This document shows positions 22,629 to 32,851 of a stretch of 64,000 nt of DNA, in pieces. The stretch comes from Guyanagaster necrorhizus (lineage: Eukaryota; Basidiomycota; Agaricomycetes; Agaricales; Physalacriaceae), in contig NW_025064897.1 of the NCBI RefSeq assembly GCF_019112545.1, positions 927,926-991,925 of the forward strand. The letters are read 5' to 3'. Below the pieces are notes generated by a model, which saw only the letters and a program-made list of their open reading frames with translations, was not told the DNA's origin and did not search any database. The translations under genes were made by a program, and so were the position numbers. How positions within the stretch are numbered: position 1 is the first letter of the stretch; each line of letters starts with the position of its first letter.

Positions 22629-23527
22629 TTACTCTAGATCGAATAATAGGATTTCTGCCGTCTTGTCGCCAATGTTCTCAACCTTGATTTGGCCGTCTCC
22701 GATGAAGAGGTAAGCACCGTCACCCTCCTTCAACGTTTCCTCCGGACCCGCTGCGCCGCCAACCTTTATAGTAGCACCAGTGGCCTGGCCAGGATTGTAC
22801 CCGCCTGTCTGCACCACATGGACGTACCCCTTCCTTCCGTTCATAGCCTGCGTCAACGTCTTTCCCTGCGACAAAAGTGTCGCATAGAGCGTCAGCGGGC
22901 TGTTGACCGGTGCCGGCCCATCGCCCTCCCTCCTGTCCTTCTGCACTCCTTCGGCATTGACAGGTGCAACAATTCGAACAAAGTTGTCCGTTTTCTGGGC
23001 GTCGGTGAAATGACGAGTGAAATACTTTGGTGGTAGGCGTGGGATGGAAGGCAGCGACCAGATCTGCAGGAAGTGCACTTGTTGTGATCCGTGAGCCTTT
23101 TCCGAGTGCGAAATGCCTGTTCCTGCGGACGTGAGCTGGAGGTCGCCGCGTTTCAGGACCTCGATGTTTCCCATGGAATCTTTACTAAAGTCGGGAATGA
23201 GCAACGAGTACGTGATGAGGAGAACTTTATTACTCACTGCTCCAGTTCTCCAGCGACTACGTATGAGAATATCTCGAATTCGCGGTGAGAATGTGTTCCG
23301 AAGCCGGTTTTGGCCTCGACACGGTCTTCGTTCATAACTCGTAGGGCACCGAATTTTTGGTGTTGAGAGTCCTGATACCTGGATGACCGGGAATTAGATG
23401 TTGTTTTACTACTACTAGTAGATGGAACATACATGGCGAATGAGAATGTGTGAAACGTCTTGAGCCATTCGTGGTCTGCGTGTCCACGCTGCTCGCTGCG
23501 ACGGGGAATAACCTTTGTAGATGACAT
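22629..23527 (-). CDS. Pirin family protein
   Basis: Bicupin metal-binding protein. Characterised pirins act as nuclear cofactors or quercetin 2,3-dioxygenases. The ATG at 23527 starts MSSTKVIPRRSEQRGHAD and two introns are removed, one restoring FSFAMYQDSQHQKFGALRVM. The N-terminal cupin has VMNEDRVEAKTGFGTHSHRE with metal ligands His-x-His and later His/Glu in FEIFSYVVAGELE. MGNIEVLKRGDLQLTSAGTG, then ISHSEKAHGSQQVHFLQIW, continue the domain. The C-terminal half ends GDKTAEILLFDLE and TAA 22629-22631. The frame stays open upstream to an ATG at 23722 with a hydrophobic segment (SLFLLITCIPLYIALGSVVF). The TATATAA at 23660 would lie inside that extension, so I prefer 23527. A flavonol-cleaving role would fit an aromatic-degrading neighbourhood but is speculation. 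Confidence 0.92.
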
Positions 23528-24794
23528 AGTGGATTGGTGTTCAATGGAAGTAGACAGCGACTGAGAAAAAAACTTGTTTCGCAAATTGGCTTTAGCGAGT
23601 CTGAGTAACTGAGACAGGGTTGGAATGGATAGTGAAGGAAAGACGACGGATCCGAGGGCTATATAAAGGGGGATGCAGGTGATGAGAAGAAATAGACTGG
23701 ATTTAGGCAGCATTAGAGACACCAGCGGATCACATCATAGACATTGCGAGAAGAGGGGGCTGCTTATCCGCTTACATTTCCTTTTTAAGAAGTCAGTCGC
23801 CCACGACGAGCGCCATCACGCGATGAGTAAGCTACGTTAGGTGTGTTCGATGACGTACCCCCGTGCGTCCAGTCAGCTAGCGATGATTCATTGTGATTTT
23901 TCAGCTACTCGAACGCAAATACTGCATTCTGTTCACATATCGAGCAAAACTCCCTTCTCGGGTCGCCGTTGAAGCAAGCTGACGAGGATGTCCAGTGGGC
24001 GGTAGTTTCCGCAGGTTTTTTTTTTTTTGTCCTCAGCATTTGATTAACCGCAACAAGTAAGCTAACTACTAAGACGCGGTGGAGGTACAGGGCCTCAGGA
24101 TCCTCTTTCCCTCTTGTTCCAGTCCCTCCGTTCTTCCTTCTGAGTTCCCCGGGTGTTTTGGCGTGTAGTGTGGAGTAGAGTAACGGACATGTATGGTATT
24201 TTGTGCCCTCGTGGTGGGCTAGTTTCCGCAGGTGACACGGGAAGAAGTCTGGAACGCCGGTCCTGACAATCAAGGCGTAGCGAGGGAAGGGGCTTGCCCG
24301 CCGACGGAGATGGCATACACTGGAGGGAACACTGGCGGCTAGGCCAGCAGAGATATAGCCCTCGGTGACGTCCTTCTAGGTCGGCGACTTGTTGCGCTTC
24401 GCGGTTGATCTGAATTGATAGAAGGACGAGAAATAACTTTGGACAAATAAACCTCAGGGCTTCAACGTTTTAGACAATCACTGTGTTTAGGTGAACTGCA
24501 AAGGCATACGCGGATGCACGAAATCCGTCATAGCAGGTTTTCCCTTCCCCACCTTGGTCCGTGGCGGAACGAAATAGATTACTTATTTATGTTCTTCCGT
24601 AAGAGATGAGTCTTGCACCTAAAGTCCTATCAGCGCTACTAGTCCTTTCAACTCTCGGGCTGGATCGAGATATAGTCGTTGATACGCTCATTGTAAAGTA
24701 ATGAATCACCTATGTGTTTTGCTCGAAAATCAGAATTGCGGGCCCTAGCAGAAACGACAGTGGAGACACAAAAGCACTACAAAGTTCTTCAAGA
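23528..24794. promoter_or_regulatory. Pirin promoter and intergenic stretch
   Basis: About 1.25 kb. TATATAA near 23660-23666 is about 130 bp upstream of the pirin ATG. A 14-bp direct repeat TAGTTTCCGCAGGT occurs near 24005 and 24221, and a T-run of about 12 follows the first copy. No gene recognised. Confidence 0.35.
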
Positions 24795-24858
24795 TGATCT
24801 TTTGGGGGATCGAACCCGAGATGTGATGTAAAGTACTAACGGTTGCACTACAGAGATC
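24795..24858 (-). pseudogene. Degenerate tRNA-like sequence
   Basis: On the minus strand GATCTCT and AAAGATC can form an acceptor stem with one mismatch. A D-arm-like GTAGTGCAACCGTTAGTAC and a T-arm with the TTCGATC loop (B-box GGTTCGATCC) are visible. The stretch between D and T arms is about nine bases too short for a normal anticodon arm plus variable loop. I therefore call it a truncated tRNA gene or pseudogene without assigning an amino acid. Confidence 0.45.
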
Positions 24859-25833
24859 ATGGTAGGGTTTAGGACACAGACGTAGAGGAAATGCCAAAAT
24901 AAAAATGATAACAGATCTGCTGATTTTTTTTTGGCTGCAATCAGACTACACCCCGCCAGACAGTGGTGGTGCCCACGACCTTACAGTCCTTTCCTTGGTC
25001 TTCCAAATACCGTTACAAGCCGTAGTATGCGCCTTCACATATGCGTCTGCGTCATCCAGAAGAGGAATAACGGTCCGTTTGTAAGGCAGGGTGACCACAG
25101 CCCCTACCTACGACGAATCACGCGTTTGGGAGATGAAACCATCAATATCTGGTAGGTCCGCAGGCCGAACGTCCAAGGCAGGTCTTGGTGATAAAAAGTG
25201 GAAAGGAATATAGGTAGGGGAAAGACATAGCTATGTAGCTGCTTGAAATTGAATTTGTTCGACATTTGCTAGTGCACAAAAATTGAATCGAGAGCTGTCT
25301 GGATTGTGGGGGTGCGGGGTAACACATGGGGTAAATCATATTATCTAGAGATTAGAGTTTAGAAAACCGGTATATGGTCCCAGTAAGGAACGCCGGGCAT
25401 TTGTTCATTTCGTAACGGTGGTAAGAAAAGTCTCAGAGTGCCGTGCTGATATATCGACCAGGTGCCAACATGGCTCACGGGGTTTGATACTATGGAGGAT
25501 TACACGCGGTCCACGGGGACAAGTGCACGATTTGCGGGGGAATATAAACCGGCGCAGCTCTAGCCTCTTAATATCTTCAATACTTGCCAAATATGGGTAC
25601 CTTTTCATTGCGGAGGACCGCTTCTTCGGCCGTTTAACCGGAGGAACGGTCAACGACGAGTTGATTTGATAATACTCAAAGGCAACTTTTTTTCTCTTTT
25701 TACCGCCATCATGCCACGATCCTCGTTCAGTAATGTAGCACGATCATGTGTGGGTAACCGACTCTGGTTAACTTCCTTCTTGGGGACACGCCAACCAGAA
25801 TAAATATCCTGCCTTCCTCCTCTCATTGTTCTC
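24859..25833. other. Intergenic, promoter side of second dioxygenase
   Basis: No gene recognised. CGGCCG and AACCGG triplets at 25627-25642 and another ACCGG near 25548 lie within 300 bp of the ATG at 25834. They are possible Zn2Cys6 sites, but weak evidence. Confidence 0.35.
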
Positions 25834-27348
25834 ATGTCTCCTACCACTACAATGTCCAACGAGAAATTCGTCGAGCCTGCGCTTATTGCTAGACGCATCG
25901 CCGAGCAGCATGGCGTTGATCTCTCCAAGTTGCCAAAGATCTTGGATATGTCAGCCGACTCCATAACGCCAAACGTCCATGCGATCAACGCGAACTGTGC
26001 GTCCAGCCATCGTGCGTAGGCGTCGTGCTGATTTGTATCGTTGCAGGTCCTGACGAAAGGCTGAAATTTATTTTCAAGAACATGGTAGGTGTCATGTGTA
26101 GTGCGTTATCTCTATTTGTCTCACATTCGAAAGGTCGATCACCTTCACGATTTTGTACGGGAAACCGCCATCACCACGGAGGAATGGTTGTGAGTAGCTT
26201 ATGCTACTCTAACTTTGGACACTGGCTGACGTCAGACTGTGAAGGACCGCGATAGCATTCCTAACTGCGACAGGAAAGATGTGTTCAGACATACGCCAAG
26301 GCGAGCTCAAACCTCATCGTCATTCTCCATGCATCGACTAATGAGCCCTCTACAGAGTTCATCCTATTCTCTGACATTGTTGGTGTCTCTACGCTCGTTG
26401 ACACACTGAACAACATCAAACCTCCGAATGCAACTGAAACCACCGTCTTGGGGCCTTTCCACACTGAAGACGCGAAAGACTGTAAGTTGGGAAGATCTCA
26501 TGTTTCCCCCCCCCCCACTAACTAACGATTACCATCAAGTGGAAAATGGCGCCACCATCGCATCGGAGGGCAAGGGCGACTACATGTTCGTTACCGGGAA
26601 AGTGCTGGACGTCAAAGGAAATCCGATTGCAGGAGCCGTCATAGAGACCTGGGAGACCGACGAGACGGGTCTGTATGATACTCAAGTAAGCAGATCGTTT
26701 CACACTGGATCGCTTGCTCGGTCGGAACTAATGACCTTATGACAAAGTACACCAATCGTGATGGACCCGACTGCAGAGGAAAGGTTACCAGCGCCGCCGA
26801 CGGAACCTACTCTTTCCGAGCGGTCATGTAAGTCTCGACTGCTGACCGACTGTGCTCGATCATCTGACCCTCGTAGACCTGTTCCATACGCAATCCCCAG
26901 TGACGGCCCCGTTGGCAAACTCATTGAAACGTTGGGCAGACACGTCTTCCGCCCGGCCCATCTGCATTTCCAGATTGAAGTGTGTCATCAATCCCGTTTA
27001 CCCCCTCTGCTGACTGAACCATCACTCTTCCAGGCTCCTGGGTACGAGAAGCTAATCACGTCGCTTTATTTTAAAGGCGATCCATATATTACGAGTGATG
27101 CGGTGTTCGGTGTCAGAACTTCTCTCATTGTTGTACGTTCTCACTGCTCTTATTTTCTGGTTTATAACTTTGAAAATTAGGAAACGGAGACGATCAACGA
27201 TACGTCGTTGACGTTGGCTCGTGGCTTCGAACGGGCTGAACCTCATGCGGAATTGAAACGAGATTTCATTTTGGCGACTCCAGAGGAATGCGCGGAGGCG
27301 AGGAAGAAGGTGATCCCTGCTCTGGCGCAAGAAGCTGCGGTCGCATAG
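25834..27348 (+). CDS. Second intradiol ring-cleavage dioxygenase
   Basis: Paralogue of the 7537-8950 gene, with the same fold and chemistry. It starts MSPTTTMSNEKFVEPALIAR and has about 20 extra N-terminal residues (RIAEQHGVDLSKLPKILD). The exon order matches its paralogue, and the first junction (aact/gtgcgt) restores NANCPDERLKFIFKNM. Domains read TTEEWLTAIAFLTATGKM, FSDIVGVSTLVDTLNN, TTVLGPFHTEDAKD, SEGKGDYMFVTGKVLDVKGN, ETWETDETGLYDTQYT, PYAIPSDGPVGKL and VFRPAHLHFQIEAPGYEKL. Inferred Fe ligands are Tyr of GLYD, Tyr of PYAIP and both His of HLH, all intact. The SDGPVG element resembles the classical catechol/hydroxyquinol dioxygenase motif more closely than the paralogue's TDNGPAKDL. It ends in an Ala/Glu-rich tail (ALAQEAAVA) at TAG 27346-27348. 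Substrate is unresolved. Confidence 0.92.
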
Positions 27349-28794
27349 GAAGAATGCAACAAACCTCTACTTTTACTTGTGTTGCGGGAAGATCTCCAAA
27401 TGTTATTATTGCTATGCTTGTGAACCAACAGGTGGTGCTCAGTATGACCAGCAGAAGCTCGTATTCTCATGATTTGTTCTGAGTGAATTCTGCATTTGCA
27501 CTAGTCGACTTGCTTGTTGATCCATCATGACTCCATTTGAGAGCGTTTATAAGAACAGAGGGATAGAATCGCACCGGGAAGATGAACATTTTTGACGAAC
27601 CTGAATTTGAGCACAATTGTTATGTTTTGGGAGCATCGTTTGGAGGTCATTGAACTTTGCATTTTGGAGGAATCTAAATCCCATGGCTGCCTGCCAGGGA
27701 TACATTCTGGGAGCACGGAAATTTCATGTAAAATCTGTACGAGATCTATCTCCCAAAATGTCATCTTGTTTGCACAGATTCTGGTTGCCCTCAAATTCTC
27801 ATCTTCCCGGTGTGAGTTTGTGGTCTGACACTGGTGCCCGGGCCGGGAAGTACGCACAGCCACTGACTATTTTTTCTTCGCTCGTCACTCATTTCACTGG
27901 CTACTAGACGAATGCTAAGGACGAAGAAACTCATTTTTGTTCCTCTGGGACTATTGCTGCAAAATGATTTATCTGGGCTCAACGCTGACTGAACATTGGA
28001 CCGCCTGTTCTTTTGTTTTTACAGGTGCTGCGGTGCCTACATGACACTCCCATGCTGAAATGCTCAGTCGGGTTTATTATGCTACAGGGAGAGCAGGGCA
28101 ATATTTAAGGATTGTATCTCTTCATTATATGCTTGGGAATCGAACCGATGTCCTTTGCTGAGCACTCAGTTTCAAGTTTTTCAATATCTACGTAATTTGG
28201 CGTTAGTGGCGCGGTGTCGATGCAACGTCTTACAAAGGTGAGAAACACGATAGTCATACCAACCTTTGATTAGAGGGCCTCGGTTGCGAGAGCCATCCTT
28301 GACAACAATAAGGATATCTGATACTAGAGTATGTGTATATTTTAATTGCGCTGTTTTAAGGGACTGAATGGCTGATAAATGGTGCAGATCCTTCAGAACC
28401 GTTTCTGGATGAGCATAATGACGACGTCTGGGACCTTGTCTTCGCAGCCTCATACACGACCTCGTTAGGCAGCAGTCCTTTCAAAATGACCGTGAACTAT
28501 GTACATGGCGTTATTGGGAAGGATTATTATCAGTACGGCGCCGATGCTGAACCGGTCCCGTCTCCTTCCATAGACGACGAACGCGCTGCCTGACTATATT
28601 CAGCACGTCGACCGCACTAGTAACATACTCCTCCAGTTCGCCTGGCATGCCTTGGCACAAATTCAGGATGTGATTGGGCCGTATCTGAGCTGTCCTAATG
28701 ATAATTATATCGACGACATGTCCAACGCATGCCTATCGTTCAAATCATTATCCAACATACCCTTTAGTTGCCCGCCTTGCCCCATGTCGCTGCT
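27349..28794. other. Intergenic stretch, no gene recognised
   Basis: About 1.4 kb. Frames at 27525-27907 and 28181-28453 show no known motif and no splice-linked partner. Confidence 0.4.
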
Positions 28795-29325
28795 ATGGCC
28801 TCTAGGACGCGTGTTCCCTCGACGCGTTGGTCACGTACCAGCCGACAATCGAGGAAAGAACGGTGGGTATATAACCAACCACAGATCGGGAAAGCCAACA
28901 TATCGCTCTTGACATATAACCACCACCGTGGTATCTTGTTCCCGCCTCTCGCTGGTCACGGTTATATGCATCTTCGCCTTGTACTGGCAGCCATCACCTC
29001 GTTCGAGGCCCGGGGGTGTAAAGCATCGTCCTTCCACGCTGACGAATTCGCCGCCATATCCGTTGATCGAGTCGATGTCGTCTCGGGAAAGACGCCTTTA
29101 CTCGTCGACACCTTCGCCTCGGTAACCACCGACACAACGGAGTCGGGCATCTCCTCAGCCGTGAAGAAGGTCGTATCCGTTTCGGTTGTCGAGGATGTCA
29201 CCGTCGACATTATCCCGCCTGTGTCCATTTTCGAGCAAACATTGCTCACTGCATCCGGCGCCAACTTCATCGTTCGCCCGCCTAGGCGGAATCCAATACC
29301 TTTCTCTATGCAATCTCGATGGTAA
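28795..29325 (+). CDS. Possible 5' exon(s) of unknown gene
   Basis: Open frame with its first ATG at 28795 (MASRTRVPSTRWSRTSRQS). CpG content is high and the Val/Thr/Ser-rich stretch SAVKKVVSVSVVEDVTVDII is visible. It overlaps the following better-supported gene by a few bases in another frame. It may be an upstream exon of that gene or a shadow; an equally open minus-strand frame (28962-29270) covers the same bases. I recognise nothing in it. Confidence 0.25.
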   Translation: MASRTRVPSTRWSRTSRQSRKERWVYNQPQIGKANISLLTYNHHRGILFPPLAGHGYMHLRLVLAAITSFEARGCKASSFHADEFAAISVDRVDVVSGKTPLLVDTFASVTTDTTESGISSAVKKVVSVSVVEDVTVDIIPPVSIFEQTLLTASGANFIVRPPRRNPIPFSMQSRW

Positions 29326-29992
29326 TGGCGTTGGTTTCGACTCCCCCACCGCCTTGTCCCGTCGCTTGCTCAAACGCATGCAATGGGTTCTTATTCTTTT
29401 CCGTCGTCTTTGGACTTGTCCTTGCCATAAGTCTCTTCATCCTTGCCTCTGACAAAGCTGAGGCTGCTGGTGACATCCTCCTACTCCTCTTGAGGGACTT
29501 GTGCGAATACGTCGCTTTCGGGGCCTTACTGGAAGCTGTTTTCGCTGCGTTGCCGATGTTGGAGAGAAGTCACGCTCAGGAAATCGGAATTGACCAAGGC
29601 GAGGTCAAGTCGGTGGATATTACTGTACCAGATTGCATAGAGCGTAGCACTGGTTGTGTGAGTGCCTTCCATATGTGATGTTCTAGCCCATGGCAGCTCA
29701 CAGTTATATTCTCAGGTAACGGGCGACACTGCACGCCTCTCATACGGCAACCTTTCTCGTATCAACGCTCTTCACTTGTCAAGGACATCCTCGGGAGATG
29801 TAAATTTCACATTGGATATCTCTGAAGTACAGGTAAGCATGGACGATTAATGCTTTTAATGCACAACTAACATCCCATATCTCGCAGGATATCTCCATAA
29901 TGTCAATTTCGGTCAACAGCCTGTACGCTACCGTCCCCGTGCAGAATTCGATATCGCGCATTGAGCTACGCCAATACGTGACGATGCTGTAG
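29319..29992 (+). CDS. Small membrane protein, unknown function
   Basis: Three exons (29319-29657, 29716-29832, 29888-29992) are each a whole number of codons (113, 39, 35). Proper GT-AG introns of 58 and 55 bp separate them, which is good evidence for a real coding sequence of 186 residues. The N-terminal part has PPPPCPVACSNACNG and one clear membrane segment, FLFFSVVFGLVLAISLFILA. An amphipathic, Leu-rich region (DILLLLLRDLCEYVAFGALL) follows. The rest is soluble (RLSYGNLSRINALHLSR, FTLDISEVQDISIMSISVN) and ends IELRQYVTML. The true start may lie upstream in another exon. No family recognised. Confidence 0.5.
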
Positions 29993-30050
29993 CTGCCAGT
30001 AAGCATCGCTTGGTCAAGAAGATCGGAGGAAACATACCGGAATTACATGA

Positions 30051-30458
30051 TCACCGAGGAACTCTGTCCATCCGAGGTGGATATCTGATTCGCCTTGAGA
30101 GTTGACGTTGTTCATATTCAGTCTTCATCCGTCCCATCACAGCTAAGAGTTCTTCCATTGTCATCCTCAGTTTCTGAACCTCTTTTGCCAGGTCCCAGGA
30201 GGACTTGATCTCGTCTCGTTCGCTGCTGTGTCCGGCCGCGATAATAGAAAGTGGGTTAGGGGTGTAGTTTAGGTCGTTAGGAGGTTGGTCGTTGATGTAG
30301 GCCGTGACGTGAGATTGCAGAGTTTCAATTTGAGCAGTGAGAAGATGGGTTTCGAGCTGGTACCGCTCGACGCGACTGTGTCGATCCTTCCCTGTCGCCG
30401 GGCGATAGAACTGATGTGATGGGACGGTAACGGCTAAGGAGAGGTCTTGGTATTCCAT
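30051..30458 (-). CDS. Small coiled-coil-like protein, unknown
   Basis: Uninterrupted 135-codon frame from ATG 30458 to TGA 30051-30053. Gln/Leu/Glu-rich helical stretches (ERYQLETHLLTAQIETLQSH, then LAKEVQKLRMTMEELLAVMG) have heptad-like spacing. A Pro/Asn-rich linker separates them, and the C-terminus is basic (RQLSRRIRYPPRMDRVPR). It looks like a short dimerising protein. It is divergent to the border gene at 30896. No intron or family signature supports it, so confidence is moderate. Confidence 0.45.
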   Translation of the reverse strand: MEYQDLSLAVTVPSHQFYRPATGKDRHSRVERYQLETHLLTAQIETLQSHVTAYINDQPPNDLNYTPNPLSIIAAGHSSERDEIKSSWDLAKEVQKLRMTMEELLAVMGRMKTEYEQRQLSRRIRYPPRMDRVPR

Positions 30459-30895
30459 TCTCTTGGTGTGTGATTGCGTCTGAAGAAGTAGGTGAGCGGT
30501 GGACCAAGTCTAGGACGCAGAGGAATTACCTTTGCGCACTGGCGTCCCGTCTTAAATAATGATTCCTGGCACCATTGTATGTGGGTAGAGCTATCATAAA
30601 GAAGGACTGCTTTTTGTATCCGGTAGGGTAAGAGCGACAATAGCATCGTGACGAGTGGGCCTCTCTGAGTATCGCCTTCATGTTAATAGGACGACCAGAT
30701 AATAAGGTGTTTAGACGTTTGGGCGCTGGGGGGAATAACTTTACTTAGATGTACAGCCTACAGGCAGTGCGTGGGATGAGACTGCATCCCGAGTCAAGTC
30801 TGGGATGAAAGGGGTTGACGTGGTTCGAGTGGGAACGGGTCTAGGCTCTAGGAGTCTAACCTCGCAACTTGTCTAGTACCACCACGTTTGTCACC
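30459..30895. promoter_or_regulatory. Divergent promoter region at compartment border
   Basis: About 440 bp between the small minus-strand gene and the border gene. CpG-rich DNA of the left half continues through this stretch. No specific site recognised. Confidence 0.35.
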
Positions 30896-31957
30896 ATGGC
30901 TGCTACCAACGACCCCGACTACACTGTCCTTGACCCAGTTCCGACTGCTCCGTACCATCCTTCGTCTGTAAAGACCCAGTATTTCTATTACAGCACACCC
31001 TCTCAGCCGGCTTTCACTGCTAGCTCCAATGTCTGGTTCAAGCGGACACACCCTGAAGCATACCTTCTTCTCAAGGAGTCTAGTCCTGTCGGCTTGCACC
31101 CTCTCAGAGAGATCTGGGAGACCAAAGTCAGACCTGCCATGATTGACTATTTGGACTCCAAGGGGGTGAAGATGACAGGTCTGGATTCAGTTCGCATGGG
31201 GTATCCTGGCGAGTCTTCTCCTCCTATTATCATATGGATAGGAGTTGTTCCTGGCTCCCTCTCTGCTGAGGATGGCTTCGAGGTTGTGGATAACTGCAAG
31301 AGTATCCTTTACGATCATAATATTGAGGATGTCCATGTTGAAATTTATGAGTCACAGTTCATCCACTCTGCCAGATCCAAGATGTACAGGCTTGTTCCCA
31401 TCTACAATGCTACTGTCCAGGCCCAAGAGCCTTTCTCCACTGCCCTTGGTCTCCCCACCTGTGCTGAAGTTTCCCCAACCATTGAGGAAATTGATGGATT
31501 CTTCAACTCTGACTCTTGCAACCCTGGTAAGATCTATTTTGTCACAGTCAGACACATTGACTTCCACCCTGATAGGAATCCCAATGAGCTCTACCAGCAC
31601 TGCAACTCTAGCCTGCCCTGCAGAGACATCTTGCTGTTTGGTGACACCACTATTGAGAAGCATATCAAGATCATCAAGTCTGAGATCAGTGACAAGCATA
31701 TCATCATTGTGCAGCTTGAGAGCTGGTTGAAGGATGCTGAGCAGATAGATGAGGAGGACACTACAGCAGAGCAGAAGCAAGTCCTGCCCCAGTTGGAGGA
31801 GACAAGAGAGGCAATCAGAGCCTTCAAGGAGTTCACTGACAGTGCTGGAGTCACTGAAGTATCTGACTGCATCTATCTTACCTTCATCAACTTCCTTCAC
31901 AAGTGTATGTTGAAGCATGGTCTCAAGACTAACCTCTCCTCCTCTCTCAATGCTTAA
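30896..31957 (+). CDS. Truncated member of an agaricomycete family with protease-like His motif
   Basis: Single exon of 353 residues with ATG in a good context (ACCATGGCT at 30896). Blocks FKRTHPEAYLLLKESSPVGL, RMGYPGESSPPIIIWIGVVP, LYDHNIEDVHVEIYESQFI and TALGLPTCAEVSPT match, from memory, a large lineage-expanded family of mushroom-forming fungi. The family's usual TARHV-type motif (catalytic-His-like, trypsin fold) appears here as FVTVRHIDFHPDRN. An acidic coiled-coil-like part follows (EQIDEEDTTAEQKQVLPQLE). Family members I recall run 500 residues or more; this one stops after LHKCMLKHGLKTNLSSSLNA, so the part expected to hold the remaining catalytic residues is missing. The frame is intact although the body is CpG-poor (few CGN Arg codons), unlike its first 70 bp. 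Enzyme activity is not assured. Confidence 0.62.
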   Translation: MAATNDPDYTVLDPVPTAPYHPSSVKTQYFYYSTPSQPAFTASSNVWFKRTHPEAYLLLKESSPVGLHPLREIWETKVRPAMIDYLDSKGVKMTGLDSVRMGYPGESSPPIIIWIGVVPGSLSAEDGFEVVDNCKSILYDHNIEDVHVEIYESQFIHSARSKMYRLVPIYNATVQAQEPFSTALGLPTCAEVSPTIEEIDGFFNSDSCNPGKIYFVTVRHIDFHPDRNPNELYQHCNSSLPCRDILLFGDTTIEKHIKIIKSEISDKHIIIVQLESWLKDAEQIDEEDTTAEQKQVLPQLEETREAIRAFKEFTDSAGVTEVSDCIYLTFINFLHKCMLKHGLKTNLSSSLNA

Positions 31958-32851
31958 ATGCCATCTGCTCTTCAGATCCTGAAGCTGGCTCATTTCTTCC
32001 TCTCTTCAAGTTGTTCTATGACTTTTTCTTGTCCTTCTCTCTTTTCCTATCTTCCCACCTGTTTTTTCTTCTACAACCTTGTTTTTTTTTACTCTTCACT
32101 CTTCTTTATCTATGGACTTGTTGTCAGTTAGATTAGATACTAGATACTTCCTTCATACAGCACTTGGTCTCATACTGGATGTGATGTGGCTTCTTTCACA
32201 CTATGGTATTAACTCTTTGTCTCCTTCTCTTACTTGATCACTTATGATGTACTTACATTTATAATATGCTGCTACAAAATGGTATTGTTACTTTGCATGT
32301 TTTTACTTATATTTGATGGACTGAAGTATCTCATTTACTACTAACCTTACTACCAACATAATATTGTAGGTAGATACCTTCTAAGGTCAACTTTAGCACT
32401 TCAAAACACTCACTGAAGCATCTGGCAACTTGGTCAGAAGCTCCAATCAGTCTGCCCTTGTCCTCTGCAATGAAATCTTGTCACATATGAATACTCACTT
32501 ATATTCTCTGCTCTATTCCCTCCAAAATGCCTGGATGTTTTGAAGTTGACATTGCCCACACAATGTATATTCCTCTGCATGCTGACATCTTGTACAGATA
32601 CTGATTGTGTGCTCTTAAGCTACAATTACAATCTGGATTTTTGATTCAACTCACTGAAGATGTGGAACAATGCCATAGTCTAAGTCTAGACAACAATAGC
32701 TATCTTACACAGCTATTACATGCTATTGCTGTCTAGCATGAGGTTATTGATAATATAACATTCATTCAGAGAAATTTGTATATTATGAATCTCAATCTTC
32801 TTGAATTCTAGGCTGATGGGATTCAATGTGGTTGCAGTATAACAAGTAAAT
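31958..32851. other. AT-rich spacer with a hairpin
   Basis: CpG-poor DNA between the border gene and E1. It begins with a C/T-rich 150-bp run, probably the 3' end of the border gene. At 32686-32736 a 15-bp inverted repeat (CTAGACAACAATAGC and GCTATTGCTGTCTAG, one mismatch) has a 21-nt spacer. No gene seen. Confidence 0.4.

Noticed and set aside
23528..23722. Membrane-anchored long form of pirin from the ATG at 23722
   Set aside because: The TATATAA near 23660 lies inside the extension, and pirins normally begin close to the conserved SEQRGHADHEW block.
24005..24234. Direct repeat TAGTTTCCGCAGGT as a transposon end
   Set aside because: Only 14 bp, in the same orientation, with no target duplication or coding content.
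28962..29270. Minus-strand 102-codon frame, Ser/Thr-rich
   Set aside because: Overlaps plus-strand sequence leading to spliced exons; low complexity and no signature. It cannot be excluded, but is not supported.
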